Below are positions 20,550 through 29,580 of a stretch of DNA of 64,000 nt, piece by piece (position 1 is the stretch's first letter; each line of letters starts with the position of its first letter). The position numbers were made by a program, and so were the translations under genes. Source of the stretch: Streptomyces sp. CBMA29 (GTDB lineage: Bacteria; Actinomycetota; Actinomycetes; Streptomycetales; Streptomycetaceae). The stretch spans positions 1 to 64,000 of the forward strand of contig NZ_MECL01000057.1 of NCBI RefSeq assembly GCF_014596445.1, written 5' to 3'. Under the pieces are notes generated by a model that searched no databases, had not been told where the DNA came from, and saw only the letters and a program-made list of their open reading frames with translations.

Positions 20550-21755
20550 CTAGCCGCCCGACGTGTCGGATTCGGCGTCTTCCGTGAGCACGGTGCAGTC
20601 GTACGGGTCGTTGAGCCAGCCGTCCGGGAGGACGACCCGCTTGCCGGGGGCGGTACGGCCGCGCGGGCCGTCGGCGTGCGCGGGCCAGGGCTGGGTGAGG
20701 TCGAGGCCGCCGAGGTGCTCGTCCATCTCGGCCAGCGACGAGGCCGTGGCCAGCGCCCGGCGCGCGTCCGAGCCGACCGAGAAGCCCTTGGTGTACCAGG
20801 GCACGTGCTTGCGGAAGTCGACGACACCGCGTGCCTCGTCCCCGATCCACTCCCCCAGCAGTTCCGCGTGCCGCCGCATCACGCGCGCGACCTGCCCGAA
20901 GCCGGGGGTGGCGGGCGCGGCGCCGCCCTCGAAGGCGGCGACCAGGTCGCCGAAGAGCCAGGGCCGCCCGAGGCACCCCCGGCCGACCACGACGCCGTCG
21001 CAGCCGGTCTCCCGCATCATCCGTACCGCGTCGTCCGCGCACCAGATGTCGCCGTTGCCGAGCACCGGGATCTCGGGCACGTGCTCCTTGAGCCGCGCGA
21101 TGGCGTCCCAGTCGGCGGTGCCGCCGTAGTGCTGGGCGGCGGTGCGGCCGTGCAGCGCGACCGCCGTGACCCCCTCCTCGACCGCGATGCGGCCCGCGTC
21201 GAGATACGTGAGGTGGTCGTCGTCGATGCCCTTGCGCATCTTGATGGTGACCGGCAGGTCGCCCGCGTTGCCGACCGCCTCGCGCAGGATCGCCCGCAGC
21301 AGATTGCGCTTGAACGGCAGCGCGGACCCGCCGCCCTTGCGGGTCACCTTCGGCACCGGGCAGCCGAAGTTGAGGTCGATGTGGTCGGCCAGGTCCTCGT
21401 CCACGATCATCCGCACGGCCTTGCCGACGGTCGCCGGGTCGACACCGTAGAGCTGGATGGAGCGCGGTGTCTCCGACGCGTCGAAGTGGATGAGGTGCAT
21501 CGTCTTCTCGTTGCGCTCGACCAGCGCCCGCGTCGTGATCATCTCGCTGACGAACAGCCCCTTGCCGCCGCTGCCGCGATCCGTCGGGGGCCGGCCCCCG
21601 AACCCCCGCTCGCCTTCGGCGAATTCCCGGCAGAGCGTGCGGAAGGGCGCGTTGGTGATGCCCGCCATGGGGGCGAGTTCGACCGGCGGCCACACGGCGT
21701 GCGGGCCGATCCGGAGGGTTTCCGGGCGGGTGAGCGTGGCGGGGTCAGCGGTCAT
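20550..21755 (-). CDS. tRNA-dihydrouridine synthase (Dus family) with internal insertion
   Basis: 401-residue FMN enzyme reducing uridines in the tRNA D-loop. Family landmarks are LAPMAGITNAPFRTLCREF, the catalytic Cys in DLNFGCPVPKVTRKGGGSAL, VTIKMRKGIDD, VALHGRTAAQHYGG, VLGNGDIW and GRGCLGRPWLF. Between CREF and the normally adjoining G-x-G-L-x-V-S-E-M strand there is an extra segment of about 18 residues (46-64), encoded by a G/C palindromic tract (see finding). ATG 21755 is used; ATG 21764 is three codons upstream. The promoter must lie in the 136 bp shared with the divergent MFS gene, which contains a large inverted repeat. Confidence 0.88.
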   Translation of the reverse strand: MTADPATLTRPETLRIGPHAVWPPVELAPMAGITNAPFRTLCREFAEGERGFGGRPPTDRGSGGKGLFVSEMITTRALVERNEKTMHLIHFDASETPRSIQLYGVDPATVGKAVRMIVDEDLADHIDLNFGCPVPKVTRKGGGSALPFKRNLLRAILREAVGNAGDLPVTIKMRKGIDDDHLTYLDAGRIAVEEGVTAVALHGRTAAQHYGGTADWDAIARLKEHVPEIPVLGNGDIWCADDAVRMMRETGCDGVVVGRGCLGRPWLFGDLVAAFEGGAAPATPGFGQVARVMRRHAELLGEWIGDEARGVVDFRKHVPWYTKGFSVGSDARRALATASSLAEMDEHLGGLDLTQPWPAHADGPRGRTAPGKRVVLPDGWLNDPYDCTVLTEDAESDTSGG

Positions 21756-21798
21756 GCCGTCCATTGTCGCGTACGGAGCGGGGGTCCGCCGAAATTGG

Positions 21799-21829
21799 TT
21801 GTACGGCCAAAATGATTCTGGTCGTACAA
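21799..21829. promoter_or_regulatory. Inverted repeat in dus/MFS divergent promoter (probable MarR operator)
   Basis: TTGTACGGCCA-n9-TGGTCGTACAA: 11-bp arms with one mismatch. The right arm contains TACAAT (21825-21830), a good -10 for the rightward MFS-marR operon, so a bound regulator would occlude polymerase. The MarR-family protein encoded at 23319 is the obvious candidate. Confidence 0.65.
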
Positions 21830-21891
21830 TCGTTGGTATCGGCACGCACTACGCACTACGCACTCAGCCACGAGAAGAGGAGCCCGCGCCC

Positions 21892-23322
21892 ATGCCCGAG
21901 CTGACGCACCGGCGTCGGATGCTCATCCTGGGGATCTGCTGCATGAGCCTGCTGATCGTCAGCCTGGACAACACGATCCTGAACGTGGCGCTGCCGTCGA
22001 TGAAGCGGGACTTCCACGCCTCGGTCTCCGGCCTCCAGTGGACGATCGACGCGTATCTGGTGGTGATCGCCTCACTGCTGCTGCTCTCCGGCTCCACGGC
22101 CGACCGGCTCGGCCGGAAGAAGATCTTCCGGATCGGGCTGGTCTTCTTCACGCTCGGTTCGCTGCTGTGCAGCCTCGCGCCCGGCCTCGGCTGGCTGATC
22201 GCCTTCCGGATGATCCAGGCGGTCGGCGGCTCGATGCTCAACCCGGTGGCGATGTCGATCATCACCAACACCTTCACCGACGCCCGCGAACGGGCCCGCG
22301 CGATCGGCGTGTGGGGCGGTGTCGTCGGGATCAGCATGGCGGCCGGACCGATCGTCGGCGGCGCGCTGGTGGAGACCGTCGGCTGGCGGTCGATCTTCTG
22401 GATCAACCTGCCGGTGGGCGTGCTCGCCCTGATCCTCACCTCGCGCTACATCCCCGAGTCCCGCGCGCCCCGCCCGCGCCGCGTCGACCCGGTCGGCCAG
22501 GTGCTGGTCATCGCGCTGCTCGGCTCGCTCACCTACGGCATCATCGAGGGCTCGGGCGCGGGCTGGACCTCCCCGCTGATCGTCGGCTGCTTCGTCGTCA
22601 CGGTGCTCGCGCTGCTCGGCCTGACGCGGTACGAGAAGCGGCGCACCGACCCGCTGATCGACGTGCGCTTCTTCCGCAGCGCGCCCTTCAGCGGCGCGAC
22701 CCTCATCGCGGTCAGCGGCTTCGCCGCGCTCGGCGGCTTCCTCTTCCTCAACACCCTCTACCTCCAGGACGACCGGGGCCTGTCCGCCCTCGACGCCGGG
22801 CTGTACATGCTGCCGATGGCCGTGATGTGCCTGGTCTTCGCGCCGCTGTCCGGACGGCTGGTCGCCTCGCGCGGCCCGCGCCTGCCGCTGGTGCTCGCCG
22901 GTCTCACCATGACGGCCAGCGGCGTGATCTTCGCGGTGCTGGACGCCGAGTCGTCCAACGCCCTGCTCTTCACCTCCTACGTCCTGTTCGGCATCGGCTT
23001 CGGCCTGGTCAACGCCCCAATCACCAACACCGCCGTGTCCGGCATGCCCCGCGCCCAGGCCGGGGTCGCGGCGGCCGTGGCGTCCACCAGCCGCCAGATC
23101 GGCCAGTCGCTGGGCGTCGCCGTGATCGGCGCCGCGCTGGCCGCCGGAATGCAGACCACCGCCTGGTGGATCATCTCGGGCTGCGGCGCCTCCGTCCTGC
23201 TCATCGGTACGCTCACCACCGGACGCTGGGCCCGCGGTACGGCCGAACGCGCGGCCGGTCTGCTCGTGCCAGAAGAAGACGAAGATGACGACACCCCCCG
23301 AATCCCGGTGAGCACCTCATGA
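21892..23322 (+). CDS. MFS multidrug exporter (DHA2, EmrB/QacA type)
   Basis: 476-residue inner-membrane proton antiporter with about 14 transmembrane helices. Motifs include SLDNTILNVALPSM in helix 1 (the QacA/EmrB signature acidic residue), GSTADRLGRKKIF after helix 2 (motif A), FRMIQAVGGSMLNP, and GVVGISMAAGPIVGGALVE (antiporter motif C). The start at 21892 is preceded by GAAGAGGAG; the reading frame is open further upstream but lacks a ribosome site. The stop overlaps the MarR gene by 4 bp (ATGA). This exporter-MarR pair, with an operator in its promoter, is a standard ligand-inducible efflux unit. The substrate is unknown. Confidence 0.9.
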   Translation: MPELTHRRRMLILGICCMSLLIVSLDNTILNVALPSMKRDFHASVSGLQWTIDAYLVVIASLLLLSGSTADRLGRKKIFRIGLVFFTLGSLLCSLAPGLGWLIAFRMIQAVGGSMLNPVAMSIITNTFTDARERARAIGVWGGVVGISMAAGPIVGGALVETVGWRSIFWINLPVGVLALILTSRYIPESRAPRPRRVDPVGQVLVIALLGSLTYGIIEGSGAGWTSPLIVGCFVVTVLALLGLTRYEKRRTDPLIDVRFFRSAPFSGATLIAVSGFAALGGFLFLNTLYLQDDRGLSALDAGLYMLPMAVMCLVFAPLSGRLVASRGPRLPLVLAGLTMTASGVIFAVLDAESSNALLFTSYVLFGIGFGLVNAPITNTAVSGMPRAQAGVAAAVASTSRQIGQSLGVAVIGAALAAGMQTTAWWIISGCGASVLLIGTLTTGRWARGTAERAAGLLVPEEDEDDDTPRIPVSTS

Positions 23323-23849
23323 CGACGACGTCGGACGCGACGAGTTCCCTCGGCACGGAATCCGGCCATACGGACCCGGTCGATACGGCCTCAGGCACGC
23401 CCGACAGCACGGGCGCCGGTACGGCCTCAGGCACGCCCGACGCCACCGCCGAGCGGATCTGGCGCAATCTGCGCACCTACGTACTGGAGCGCAACGAGCG
23501 CCGCAAGGAGACCTCGGAAGCGCTCGGCATGAGCTTCTTCCGGATCAAGGTGCTGCGCCGGGTCGCCGCCTCTCCCGCCCGGCTCAGCGAGTTGGCGGCC
23601 GAGCTCTCCTCCGACCGCCCGTACACGACGCTGGTGGTGGACGACCTCGCCAAGCGCGGCCTGGTCGAGCGGCACGAACACCCCACGGACCGGCGCTCCA
23701 AGATCGTGACGGCCACCGCCGAGGGCCACGCCGCCGCGGACCGCGCCAACGCCATCATGGGCGCCCCGCCGGAGTCGCTGAGCGCCCTGTCGGCCGCCGA
23801 TCTGACGGCGCTCGACCGCATCGTGGCGGCCCTGGCGGCCCAGGACTGA
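23319..23849 (+). CDS. MarR-family transcriptional regulator
   Basis: 176 residues. The winged helix domain has LRRVAASPARLSELAAELSSDRPYTTLVVDDLAKRGLVERHEHPTDRRSKIVTATAEG, in which the DRR wing motif is canonical. The first 43 residues are a Ser/Thr/Gly tail containing two copies of TASGTPD, from an exact 22-bp direct repeat (23384-23405 and 23420-23441). It is translationally coupled to the exporter gene and probably represses that operon through the inverted repeat at 21799-21829, being released by exporter substrates. Confidence 0.86.
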   Translation: MTTTSDATSSLGTESGHTDPVDTASGTPDSTGAGTASGTPDATAERIWRNLRTYVLERNERRKETSEALGMSFFRIKVLRRVAASPARLSELAAELSSDRPYTTLVVDDLAKRGLVERHEHPTDRRSKIVTATAEGHAAADRANAIMGAPPESLSALSAADLTALDRIVAALAAQD

Positions 23850-23971
23850 GCCCGCCCCGGCCGCCGCCTCGGCCGCCGCCCCGACCGCCGCTTCGCCCGC
23901 CGCTTCGGCCGCCGCCCTCGACCGGTCGGCTGTCCCGGTCCCCGAGGGGGTGATGGTCTAAGGTCTGGACG

Positions 23972-24787
23972 GTGACGCCAGAAGCCGAGGACCGCGCTGC
24001 CGAGGAGGCCAGGCCCGCGTTCCCCACCGAGCGCCGACGGGCCCTGGTGGAGCTGCTCAGGGAGCGGCGCAGGCTGACCGTCGTCGAGATCTCGGAGCGG
24101 TTCCAGGTCACCGCGGAGACGGTGCGCAGGGACCTGGTGGAGCTGGAGCAGACCGGCGCGCTGCGCCGGGTGCACGGCGGCGCGATCCTGCTGGACAACG
24201 AGCACGGCATCCCCGGTCTCGCCCAGCGCACCCGGATCATGGCCGAGGAGAAGACGGCGATCGGCGCGGCGGCGCTCGCGCACATGCCGACCGGCGGCGC
24301 GGTGCTCATCGACGCGGGCAGCAGCACCGGACGGCTCGCCGATCTCTACCCCGGCGGGCCGCAGTTGGTGGTGATGACCAACTCCCTGCCCATCGCCGTC
24401 ACGATGACCGGCAAGCCGGGCGCGGCCGTCTACACGACCGGCGGGCGGGTCCGCAACGACACGCTGGCCGAGGTCGAGATGCTGACGCTGCGGGCACTGG
24501 ACGAGGTCAAGGTCGACGTCGCGTTCCTGGGCACCTCGGGGATAACGGTGGACCACGGCTTCTCCACCTCGGACGTCTCGGAGAGCGCCGTCAAGCGGAC
24601 GATGATGGCCTCCGCCCGGCGGGTCGTGGTGCTGTGCGACCACTCGAAGATCGGCACCGCGCTGTTCTCCCGCTTCGCACCGGTCGACGGGCCCGACCTG
24701 CTGATCACCGACTCGGGGATCAGCGCCACGCAGCTCGCGGAACTGCGCGGCGCCGGCCTCGAGGTGCAGGTGGCCGAGCCGGTCTGA
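23972..24787 (+). CDS. DeoR-family regulator (left flank of polyol locus)
   Basis: 271 residues. The DeoR helix-turn-helix (about 20-75: RRALVELLRERRRLTVVEISERFQVTAETVRRDLVELEQTGALRRVHGGA) is followed by the sugar-phosphate-sensing DeoRC domain (IGAAALAHMPTGGAVLIDAGSSTGRLADLYP, VVMTNSLPIA, VDVAFLGTSGIT, VVVLCDHSKIG). The GTG at 23972 lies only 8 nt after TAAGGT, a plausible -10, so the mRNA may be leaderless. The protein is clearly paralogous to the DeoR protein at 39145-39939. Both flank the polyol gene block and share the uncommon GGAILLD-x-EH-x-P linker, suggesting they control it together. The ligand is probably a phosphorylated intermediate. Confidence 0.85.
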   Translation: MTPEAEDRAAEEARPAFPTERRRALVELLRERRRLTVVEISERFQVTAETVRRDLVELEQTGALRRVHGGAILLDNEHGIPGLAQRTRIMAEEKTAIGAAALAHMPTGGAVLIDAGSSTGRLADLYPGGPQLVVMTNSLPIAVTMTGKPGAAVYTTGGRVRNDTLAEVEMLTLRALDEVKVDVAFLGTSGITVDHGFSTSDVSESAVKRTMMASARRVVVLCDHSKIGTALFSRFAPVDGPDLLITDSGISATQLAELRGAGLEVQVAEPV

Positions 24788-24834
24788 CGTCGTCACGGCG
24801 TCGTCCCCTGACCGTCGCGCCTTAACCGTCGCCC

Positions 24835-27747
24835 CTACCCGTCCTCGCCCTCCTTCACCGCCCGGCCGTCGGACTCGTCGTCGAGGGCGGACGCGAGCAG
24901 CTGGGCCAGGTGGACCGCTCCGACGCCGGCCGCGAGGTCGTCGATCTGGGTACGGCAGGAGAATCCGTCGGCCAGTACCGGGCCGGTGCGCTCCGCCGTC
25001 TCCAGCGCGGGCAGCAGCGCGGTCCGCGCGACGGCCACCGAGACGTCGTAATGGCCGCGCTCCACACCGAAGTTGCCCGCGAGTCCGCAGCAGCCGCCGA
25101 CCGCGGTGACGTCGGCGCCCGCCGTGCGCAGCAGTTCCTCGTCCGCCCGCCAGCCCATCACGGCCCGCTGGTGGCAGTGCGGTTGGGCGACCGTCCGGAC
25201 GCCCGACAGGTCCGGCGGTCGCCAGCCGGGCGTACGGCTCAGCAACTCGGCCAGGGTGACGGTGAGATCGGCCACCCGCCGCGCCCTGGGGTCGTCGGGC
25301 AGCAGCTCGACGCCGTCCCGGCGCAGCACGGACGTGCACGACGGTTCGAGGCCGACGATGGGCACACCGTCGGCGACGGCCGGTTCAAGTGCCGTGTACG
25401 TACGGCGCAGTTGCCGGCGGGCGCCGTCGAGCTGGCCGGTGGAGATCCAGGTCAGCCCGCAGCAGACCTGACGCTTCGTCAATTCGACGGTGTATCCGGC
25501 CTGTTCCAGTACGCGTACGGCGGCCGTGCCGACCTCGGGCGAGAACGACTGGGTGAAGCTGTCCACCCACAGCAGCACGCGGGGGCGGGACGGGCGCGGG
25601 TCGCGGGCGTCGCGGGCGTCAGGATCGGCGCGGAAGGAGGCCAGGAAGGACGCCCGGAAGGTGCGGCGGGCGAAGCGGGGCAGGCCGCGCCGTCCGTCGA
25701 TCCCGCCGAGCCGCTTGACCAGCGCGCCGACCCACCGGTTGCCGAGCAGCGCGTTGCCGACACCGGCGAGCCGGGTGGCGAGCCCGGCGGTGCGCGGCAG
25801 CCAGCCCAGCGAGTAGTGCGTCACCGGGCGGAGCCTGCGCCGGTAGCGCTGGTGCAGCACCTCCGCCTTGTACGTGGCCATGTCGACGCCCGCCGGGCAG
25901 TCGCTCGAACACGCCTTGCACGACAGGCACAGGTCCAGTGCGTCGTGCACCGCGGGGTCGGCCCAGCCGCCGTCCACCAGGTCGCCCCTGAGCATCTCCT
26001 GGAGCAGCCGGGCCCGGCCGCGGGTGGAGTGCCGCTCCTCCCCCGTCGCGAGGTACGAGGGGCACATCGCACCGCCCGACGTCGTGAGGTCGGCGCGGCA
26101 CTTGCCGACTCCGACGCAGCGGTGGACCGCGCGGGTGAGGTCGCCGGAGTCGTGCGGGTAGGCGAACGCGCCGGTGACGACGGGCAGTCGCGGCCGGACC
26201 CGCAGGTCGGCGTCGAGCGGCGCCGGGTCGACCAGCACGCCGGGGTTGAGCAGGGCGCCGGGGTCCCAGACCGCCTTGACCGCGGCGGCGGCGCCCAGCG
26301 CGGCGGGAGAGTACATCCGGGAGAGGAGTTCGCCGCGGGCCCGGCCGTCGCCGTGCTCGCCGGACATCGAGCCGCCGTGCGCGGCCACCAGGTCGGCGGC
26401 GTCCTCGAGGAACGCCCGCATCCGGGCCGCGCCGCCCTCGTCCCGCAGACCGAAGTCGAAGCGGCCGTGCACACAGCCGTCGCCGAAGTGCCCGTACAGC
26501 AGGCCGTCGTAGTGGTGCTGCCCGAGCAGCGCGTCCAGGTCCCGCAGGTAGGCCCCGAGCCTCTCCGGCGGTACGGCGGCGTCCTCCCAGCCGGGCCAGG
26601 CGTCGGCTCCGCCGGGTGTGCGGCCCGCCAGGCCCACCCCGTCGGTACGGATCCGCCACAGCGCGGCGATCCGGCCGGGGTCGGTCACCACCTGGCCGTC
26701 CACGGCGCCGGACGCGGCCAGTACGGCGCGGGCCGCGTGCTCCGCCTCCGCGAGGTCGGCGCCGCCGGTCTCCACCAGCAGCCAGCCCGCGCCGCGCGGC
26801 AGCGCGGGCACGGCGGCGGCTCCCTTTCGGCGGACCACGACCTCCACCAGCCGCCGGTCCATGCCCTCGACGGCCAGCGGGCCCAGGGCCACCAGCGCCG
26901 GGGTCGCGTCGGCGGCGGCGGGCATGTCGGGGAAGCCGAGCACCGCGAGCGCGCGGGCGGCGGGCCTGGGCACCAGCCGTACGGTGGCGTCCAGCACCAG
27001 CGCCAGGGTGCCTTCCGAGCCAACCAGCGAGCTCATCACGTCGAAGCCGCGCTCGGGCAGCAGCGCGTCCAGCGCGTAGCCGGACGCCTGGCGCGGGAAG
27101 CGGCCGTACTCGGTCCGCAGGACGGCCAGGTGCGCGTCGGCCACCTGCCGCAGCCGGGTGTTCAACTCCGCGTCCGACGTGCCGTGCTGATCAACCGTCA
27201 CCTGACGGCCGTCGGCCAGCAGCAGCCGGGCGGACACCACGTTGTCACGGGTGTTGCCCCAGGCCACGGCGTGCGCGCCGCAGGCGTTGTTGCCGATCAT
27301 CCCGCCGATGGTGCAGCGGTCCGCGGTCGACGGGTCGGGCCCGAGCAGCAGACCGTGCGGCGCGGCCTCGCGCTGGAGGCGGGCCTGGACGGTACCGGCG
27401 CCCACGGTCGCGGTACGGCGCTCGGGGTCGATGTCGGCGACCCCGTCGAGCGCGGTGAGGTCGAGGACGACCCCGGGGCCGATCGCGTTGCCCGCGACCG
27501 AGGTTCCGGCGCCGCGTGCCACCACGGACAGGCCGAGTCGGTGGCAGTGGGCGACGGTGTCGACGGCGTGCGCCGCCGACTCCGCGCGCACCACGGCGAC
27601 CGGGGGCACCCGGTAGTTGGACGCGTCGGAGGAGTACAGCGCACGGGTGCCCGCGTCCAACAGCACGCTGGGGCCGAGCAGTTCGCGCAGGCGGCGGGCA
27701 CCGCCCGCCGCGTCGCCCGGCCCGTGCGGTGCGTTCGGCTTGTCCAT
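24835..27747 (-). CDS. FAD-linked / Fe-S 2-hydroxyacid dehydrogenase (YdiJ-like fusion)
   Basis: 970-residue fusion. The N-terminal FAD-binding type 4 domain (VPPVAVVRAESAAHAVDTV, ARGAGTSVAGNAIGPGVVLDL, IGGMIGNNACGAHAVAWG) and FAD-oxidase C domain (HFGDGCVHGRFDF, GEHGDGRARGELL) precede two [4Fe-4S] motifs (CVGVGKC...MCP and CLSCKACSSDCP) and a CCG domain (KRQVCCGLTW, GGCCGLAGNFG). This architecture oxidises 2-hydroxyacids such as D-lactate, glycolate or D-2-hydroxyglutarate, passing electrons to the respiratory chain. It is last in the polyol locus, 235 bp after the aldehyde dehydrogenase with two hairpins between, so it may have its own promoter or receive attenuated readthrough. It would convert the acid made by that dehydrogenase to a 2-oxoacid. 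Confidence 0.84.
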   Translation of the reverse strand: MDKPNAPHGPGDAAGGARRLRELLGPSVLLDAGTRALYSSDASNYRVPPVAVVRAESAAHAVDTVAHCHRLGLSVVARGAGTSVAGNAIGPGVVLDLTALDGVADIDPERRTATVGAGTVQARLQREAAPHGLLLGPDPSTADRCTIGGMIGNNACGAHAVAWGNTRDNVVSARLLLADGRQVTVDQHGTSDAELNTRLRQVADAHLAVLRTEYGRFPRQASGYALDALLPERGFDVMSSLVGSEGTLALVLDATVRLVPRPAARALAVLGFPDMPAAADATPALVALGPLAVEGMDRRLVEVVVRRKGAAAVPALPRGAGWLLVETGGADLAEAEHAARAVLAASGAVDGQVVTDPGRIAALWRIRTDGVGLAGRTPGGADAWPGWEDAAVPPERLGAYLRDLDALLGQHHYDGLLYGHFGDGCVHGRFDFGLRDEGGAARMRAFLEDAADLVAAHGGSMSGEHGDGRARGELLSRMYSPAALGAAAAVKAVWDPGALLNPGVLVDPAPLDADLRVRPRLPVVTGAFAYPHDSGDLTRAVHRCVGVGKCRADLTTSGGAMCPSYLATGEERHSTRGRARLLQEMLRGDLVDGGWADPAVHDALDLCLSCKACSSDCPAGVDMATYKAEVLHQRYRRRLRPVTHYSLGWLPRTAGLATRLAGVGNALLGNRWVGALVKRLGGIDGRRGLPRFARRTFRASFLASFRADPDARDARDPRPSRPRVLLWVDSFTQSFSPEVGTAAVRVLEQAGYTVELTKRQVCCGLTWISTGQLDGARRQLRRTYTALEPAVADGVPIVGLEPSCTSVLRRDGVELLPDDPRARRVADLTVTLAELLSRTPGWRPPDLSGVRTVAQPHCHQRAVMGWRADEELLRTAGADVTAVGGCCGLAGNFGVERGHYDVSVAVARTALLPALETAERTGPVLADGFSCRTQIDDLAAGVGAVHLAQLLASALDDESDGRAVKEGEDG

Positions 27748-27888
27748 CGCCTTCGTTCCGTTCCTGTCGTCGCTTCCCCGCCGCGTCCGGACGGCGGGGA
27801 AGCGAGGTCGTCACCGCGAGGTCGTGTCCTCGTAGTAGACCGCCTCGACCGGGCTGACCGGCTCGCACGCGCCGCGGTCCACACGCTC

Positions 27889-27980
27889 GGCCGACCGGCC
27901 GCTCCCCCCTGGTGCGGCCGGTCGGCCTCCCCCCGGGCCCGCGGGCGTGGCGGCTTCCCCTCCGCGACCGCCCGCGGGCC
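27889..27980 (-). terminator. Two strong hairpins downstream of aldehyde dehydrogenase gene
   Basis: Hairpin one: 27889-27902 with 27914-27927, a perfect 14-bp stem and 11-nt loop. Hairpin two: 27936-27947 with 27969-27980, a perfect 12-bp stem and 21-nt loop, beginning 3 bp after the aldehyde dehydrogenase stop. They probably terminate or attenuate the long operon before the FAD/Fe-S gene. Confidence 0.65.
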
Positions 27981-27982
27981 GG

Positions 27983-29443
27983 TCATGACGCGTTCCCGGG
28001 CGCTGACGCCTGGTACACGCTCTTGGTCCAGGTGAAGAAGTCCACGGCGGTCTGTCCCTGCTCGCGGTAGGTGTTGGTGGAGGAGTCGCCGACCCCGCCG
28101 AAGGGGACGTTCAGCTCCACCCCGCTGGTCGGCCGGTTCACCTTGATCACTCCGGCCCTCACCTCGGAACTGAACCGGTGCACGGTGTCCAGGTCGTTGG
28201 TGACCACACCGGCCGTCAGACCGAAGCGGGAGTCGTTGACCAGGTCGATGGCCTGGTCGAGGCCGGCGGCGTCGAGCACCGCGACCACCGGGCCGAAGAC
28301 CTCCTCCTGGGCGACGGTGTGCGCGGGCCGCACGCCGGTCAGCACCGTGGGGCCGAGCAGCAGGCCGTCCGGGTCCGCGCCGCCGACCACGGTCCTGGCG
28401 CCCTCGGCGAGGGCCTTGTCCACGTAGCCGAGATCGGTGGCGAGTTGGGCGCCGCTGACCACCGGCCCCATCCGTACGCCCTCGGTCAGTCCGTCGCCGG
28501 GCCGGTAGGCCGCGGCCTCCTCGCGCAGGGCGTCGAGGAAGGCGTCCTTGACGCCCGGCAGGCAGATCACCCGGCTGGTCGCGGTGCACGCCTGGCCGGT
28601 GAGGCCGAAGCCGCCGGCCGCGACGATGCGCGCGGCCACCACGGCGTCGGCGTCGTCGCAGACCACGACGGCGTTCTTGCCGCCGAGTTCGAGCTGCACC
28701 CGGATGCGGCGCGGCGCGACGGCGGTGTAGATGCCCGCGCCGACGCCCACCGAGCCGGTGAAGGTGACCGCGTCGATCCGCGGCGACGCGACGAGTTGGG
28801 CGCCGATCCGGGCGCCCGAGCCGGTCAGCAGGGTGAACACCCCGTCGGGCAGGCCGGCTTCCTGGAGCACCCTGGCCAGGTGCCAGGCGCCCGCGGGGGC
28901 TATCTGGGCGGGCTTGAGCACCACCGCGTTGCCGCTGACCAGGGCGGGCGCGGACTTCCAGGCGGGGATGGCGACCGGGAAGTTCCAGGGGGTGATGACC
29001 GCGACCGCGCCCAGCGGTTCGCGGCGGCTGTAGACCAGGTCGGTGCCCGCCGCCGAGGGGTACGTCGTGCCGCCGATCCGCCAGCCCTCGCTGCCGTAGA
29101 AGCGCAGGATGTCGGCGGCCCGCGCGACCTCGCCGCGCGCCTCCGCGAAGGTCTTGCCCTCCTCGCGGGTGATGTCCCGGGCGGCCTCGTCCGCGCGGTC
29201 GTCGAGGAGCGCGGCGGCCCGCTCCAGAATCCGGCCGCGGGCGGGGGCCGGGGTGCGTCCCCAGTCGCGGGCGGCGGCGTGGGCGGCGTCCAGCGCGCGC
29301 TCCACGGTGGCGGCGTCGAGGTCCGCGCTGAGGCTGACCCGCTGACCGGGCACGGCCGGATTGTCCCGTACCGCCGTCGGGGCGCCGGTCCATCGCCCGC
29401 CCACCAGGGACTGAATCTCCAGGACGTCCATGCTGTCGGTCAT
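27983..29443 (-). CDS. NAD(P)-dependent aldehyde dehydrogenase
   Basis: 486 residues with all ALDH catalytic residues: Asn154 (TPWNFPVAIP), Lys177, Glu252 (LELGGKN) and Cys286 (GLTGQACTATSRV). The GLTGQACTATSR form resembles the 2,5-dioxovalerate/alpha-ketoglutarate-semialdehyde dehydrogenase group, though small hydroxyaldehydes are equally possible. It lies 137 bp after the cyclase gene on the same strand in the polyol locus. The spacer holds a GTCGG-type degenerate repeat (about 29467-29550). In the proposed pathway it oxidises the aldehyde released by the DUF2090 aldolase, making the 2-hydroxyacid used by the FAD/Fe-S enzyme downstream. Confidence 0.88.
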   Translation of the reverse strand: MTDSMDVLEIQSLVGGRWTGAPTAVRDNPAVPGQRVSLSADLDAATVERALDAAHAAARDWGRTPAPARGRILERAAALLDDRADEAARDITREEGKTFAEARGEVARAADILRFYGSEGWRIGGTTYPSAAGTDLVYSRREPLGAVAVITPWNFPVAIPAWKSAPALVSGNAVVLKPAQIAPAGAWHLARVLQEAGLPDGVFTLLTGSGARIGAQLVASPRIDAVTFTGSVGVGAGIYTAVAPRRIRVQLELGGKNAVVVCDDADAVVAARIVAAGGFGLTGQACTATSRVICLPGVKDAFLDALREEAAAYRPGDGLTEGVRMGPVVSGAQLATDLGYVDKALAEGARTVVGGADPDGLLLGPTVLTGVRPAHTVAQEEVFGPVVAVLDAAGLDQAIDLVNDSRFGLTAGVVTNDLDTVHRFSSEVRAGVIKVNRPTSGVELNVPFGGVGDSSTNTYREQGQTAVDFFTWTKSVYQASAPGNAS

Positions 29444-29466
29444 CTCCTCTGGTTCTCAAGGCCGTT

Positions 29467-29550
29467 GGGGTCGTCGGAAGCTGTCGGTGGCGTCGGAAGC
29501 CGTCGGTCTCGTCGGGAGTCGTCGGTGGCGTCGGCGTCCTCGGCGTCGTC
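29467..29550. repeat. Degenerate GTCGG repeat between cyclase and ALDH genes
   Basis: About ten imperfect 6-12-bp units of the type gtcggtggcgtcggaagc. No hairpin or gene is seen. It lies in the 137-bp gap of the polyol operon. Confidence 0.6.
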
Positions 29551-29580
29551 AGGTCCTTCGGGGCGTACGGGGTCCCCGCG

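Noticed and set aside
21457..21891. N-terminal extension of the MFS exporter
   Set aside because: It would overlap the dus gene antisense and cross the operator; the first membrane helix and ribosome site support 21892.
24910..28035. Plus-strand open frame of over 1,000 codons opposite the FAD/Fe-S gene
   Set aside because: Shadow of a high-GC gene; no recognisable domain, and it would run across two hairpins and a gene boundary.
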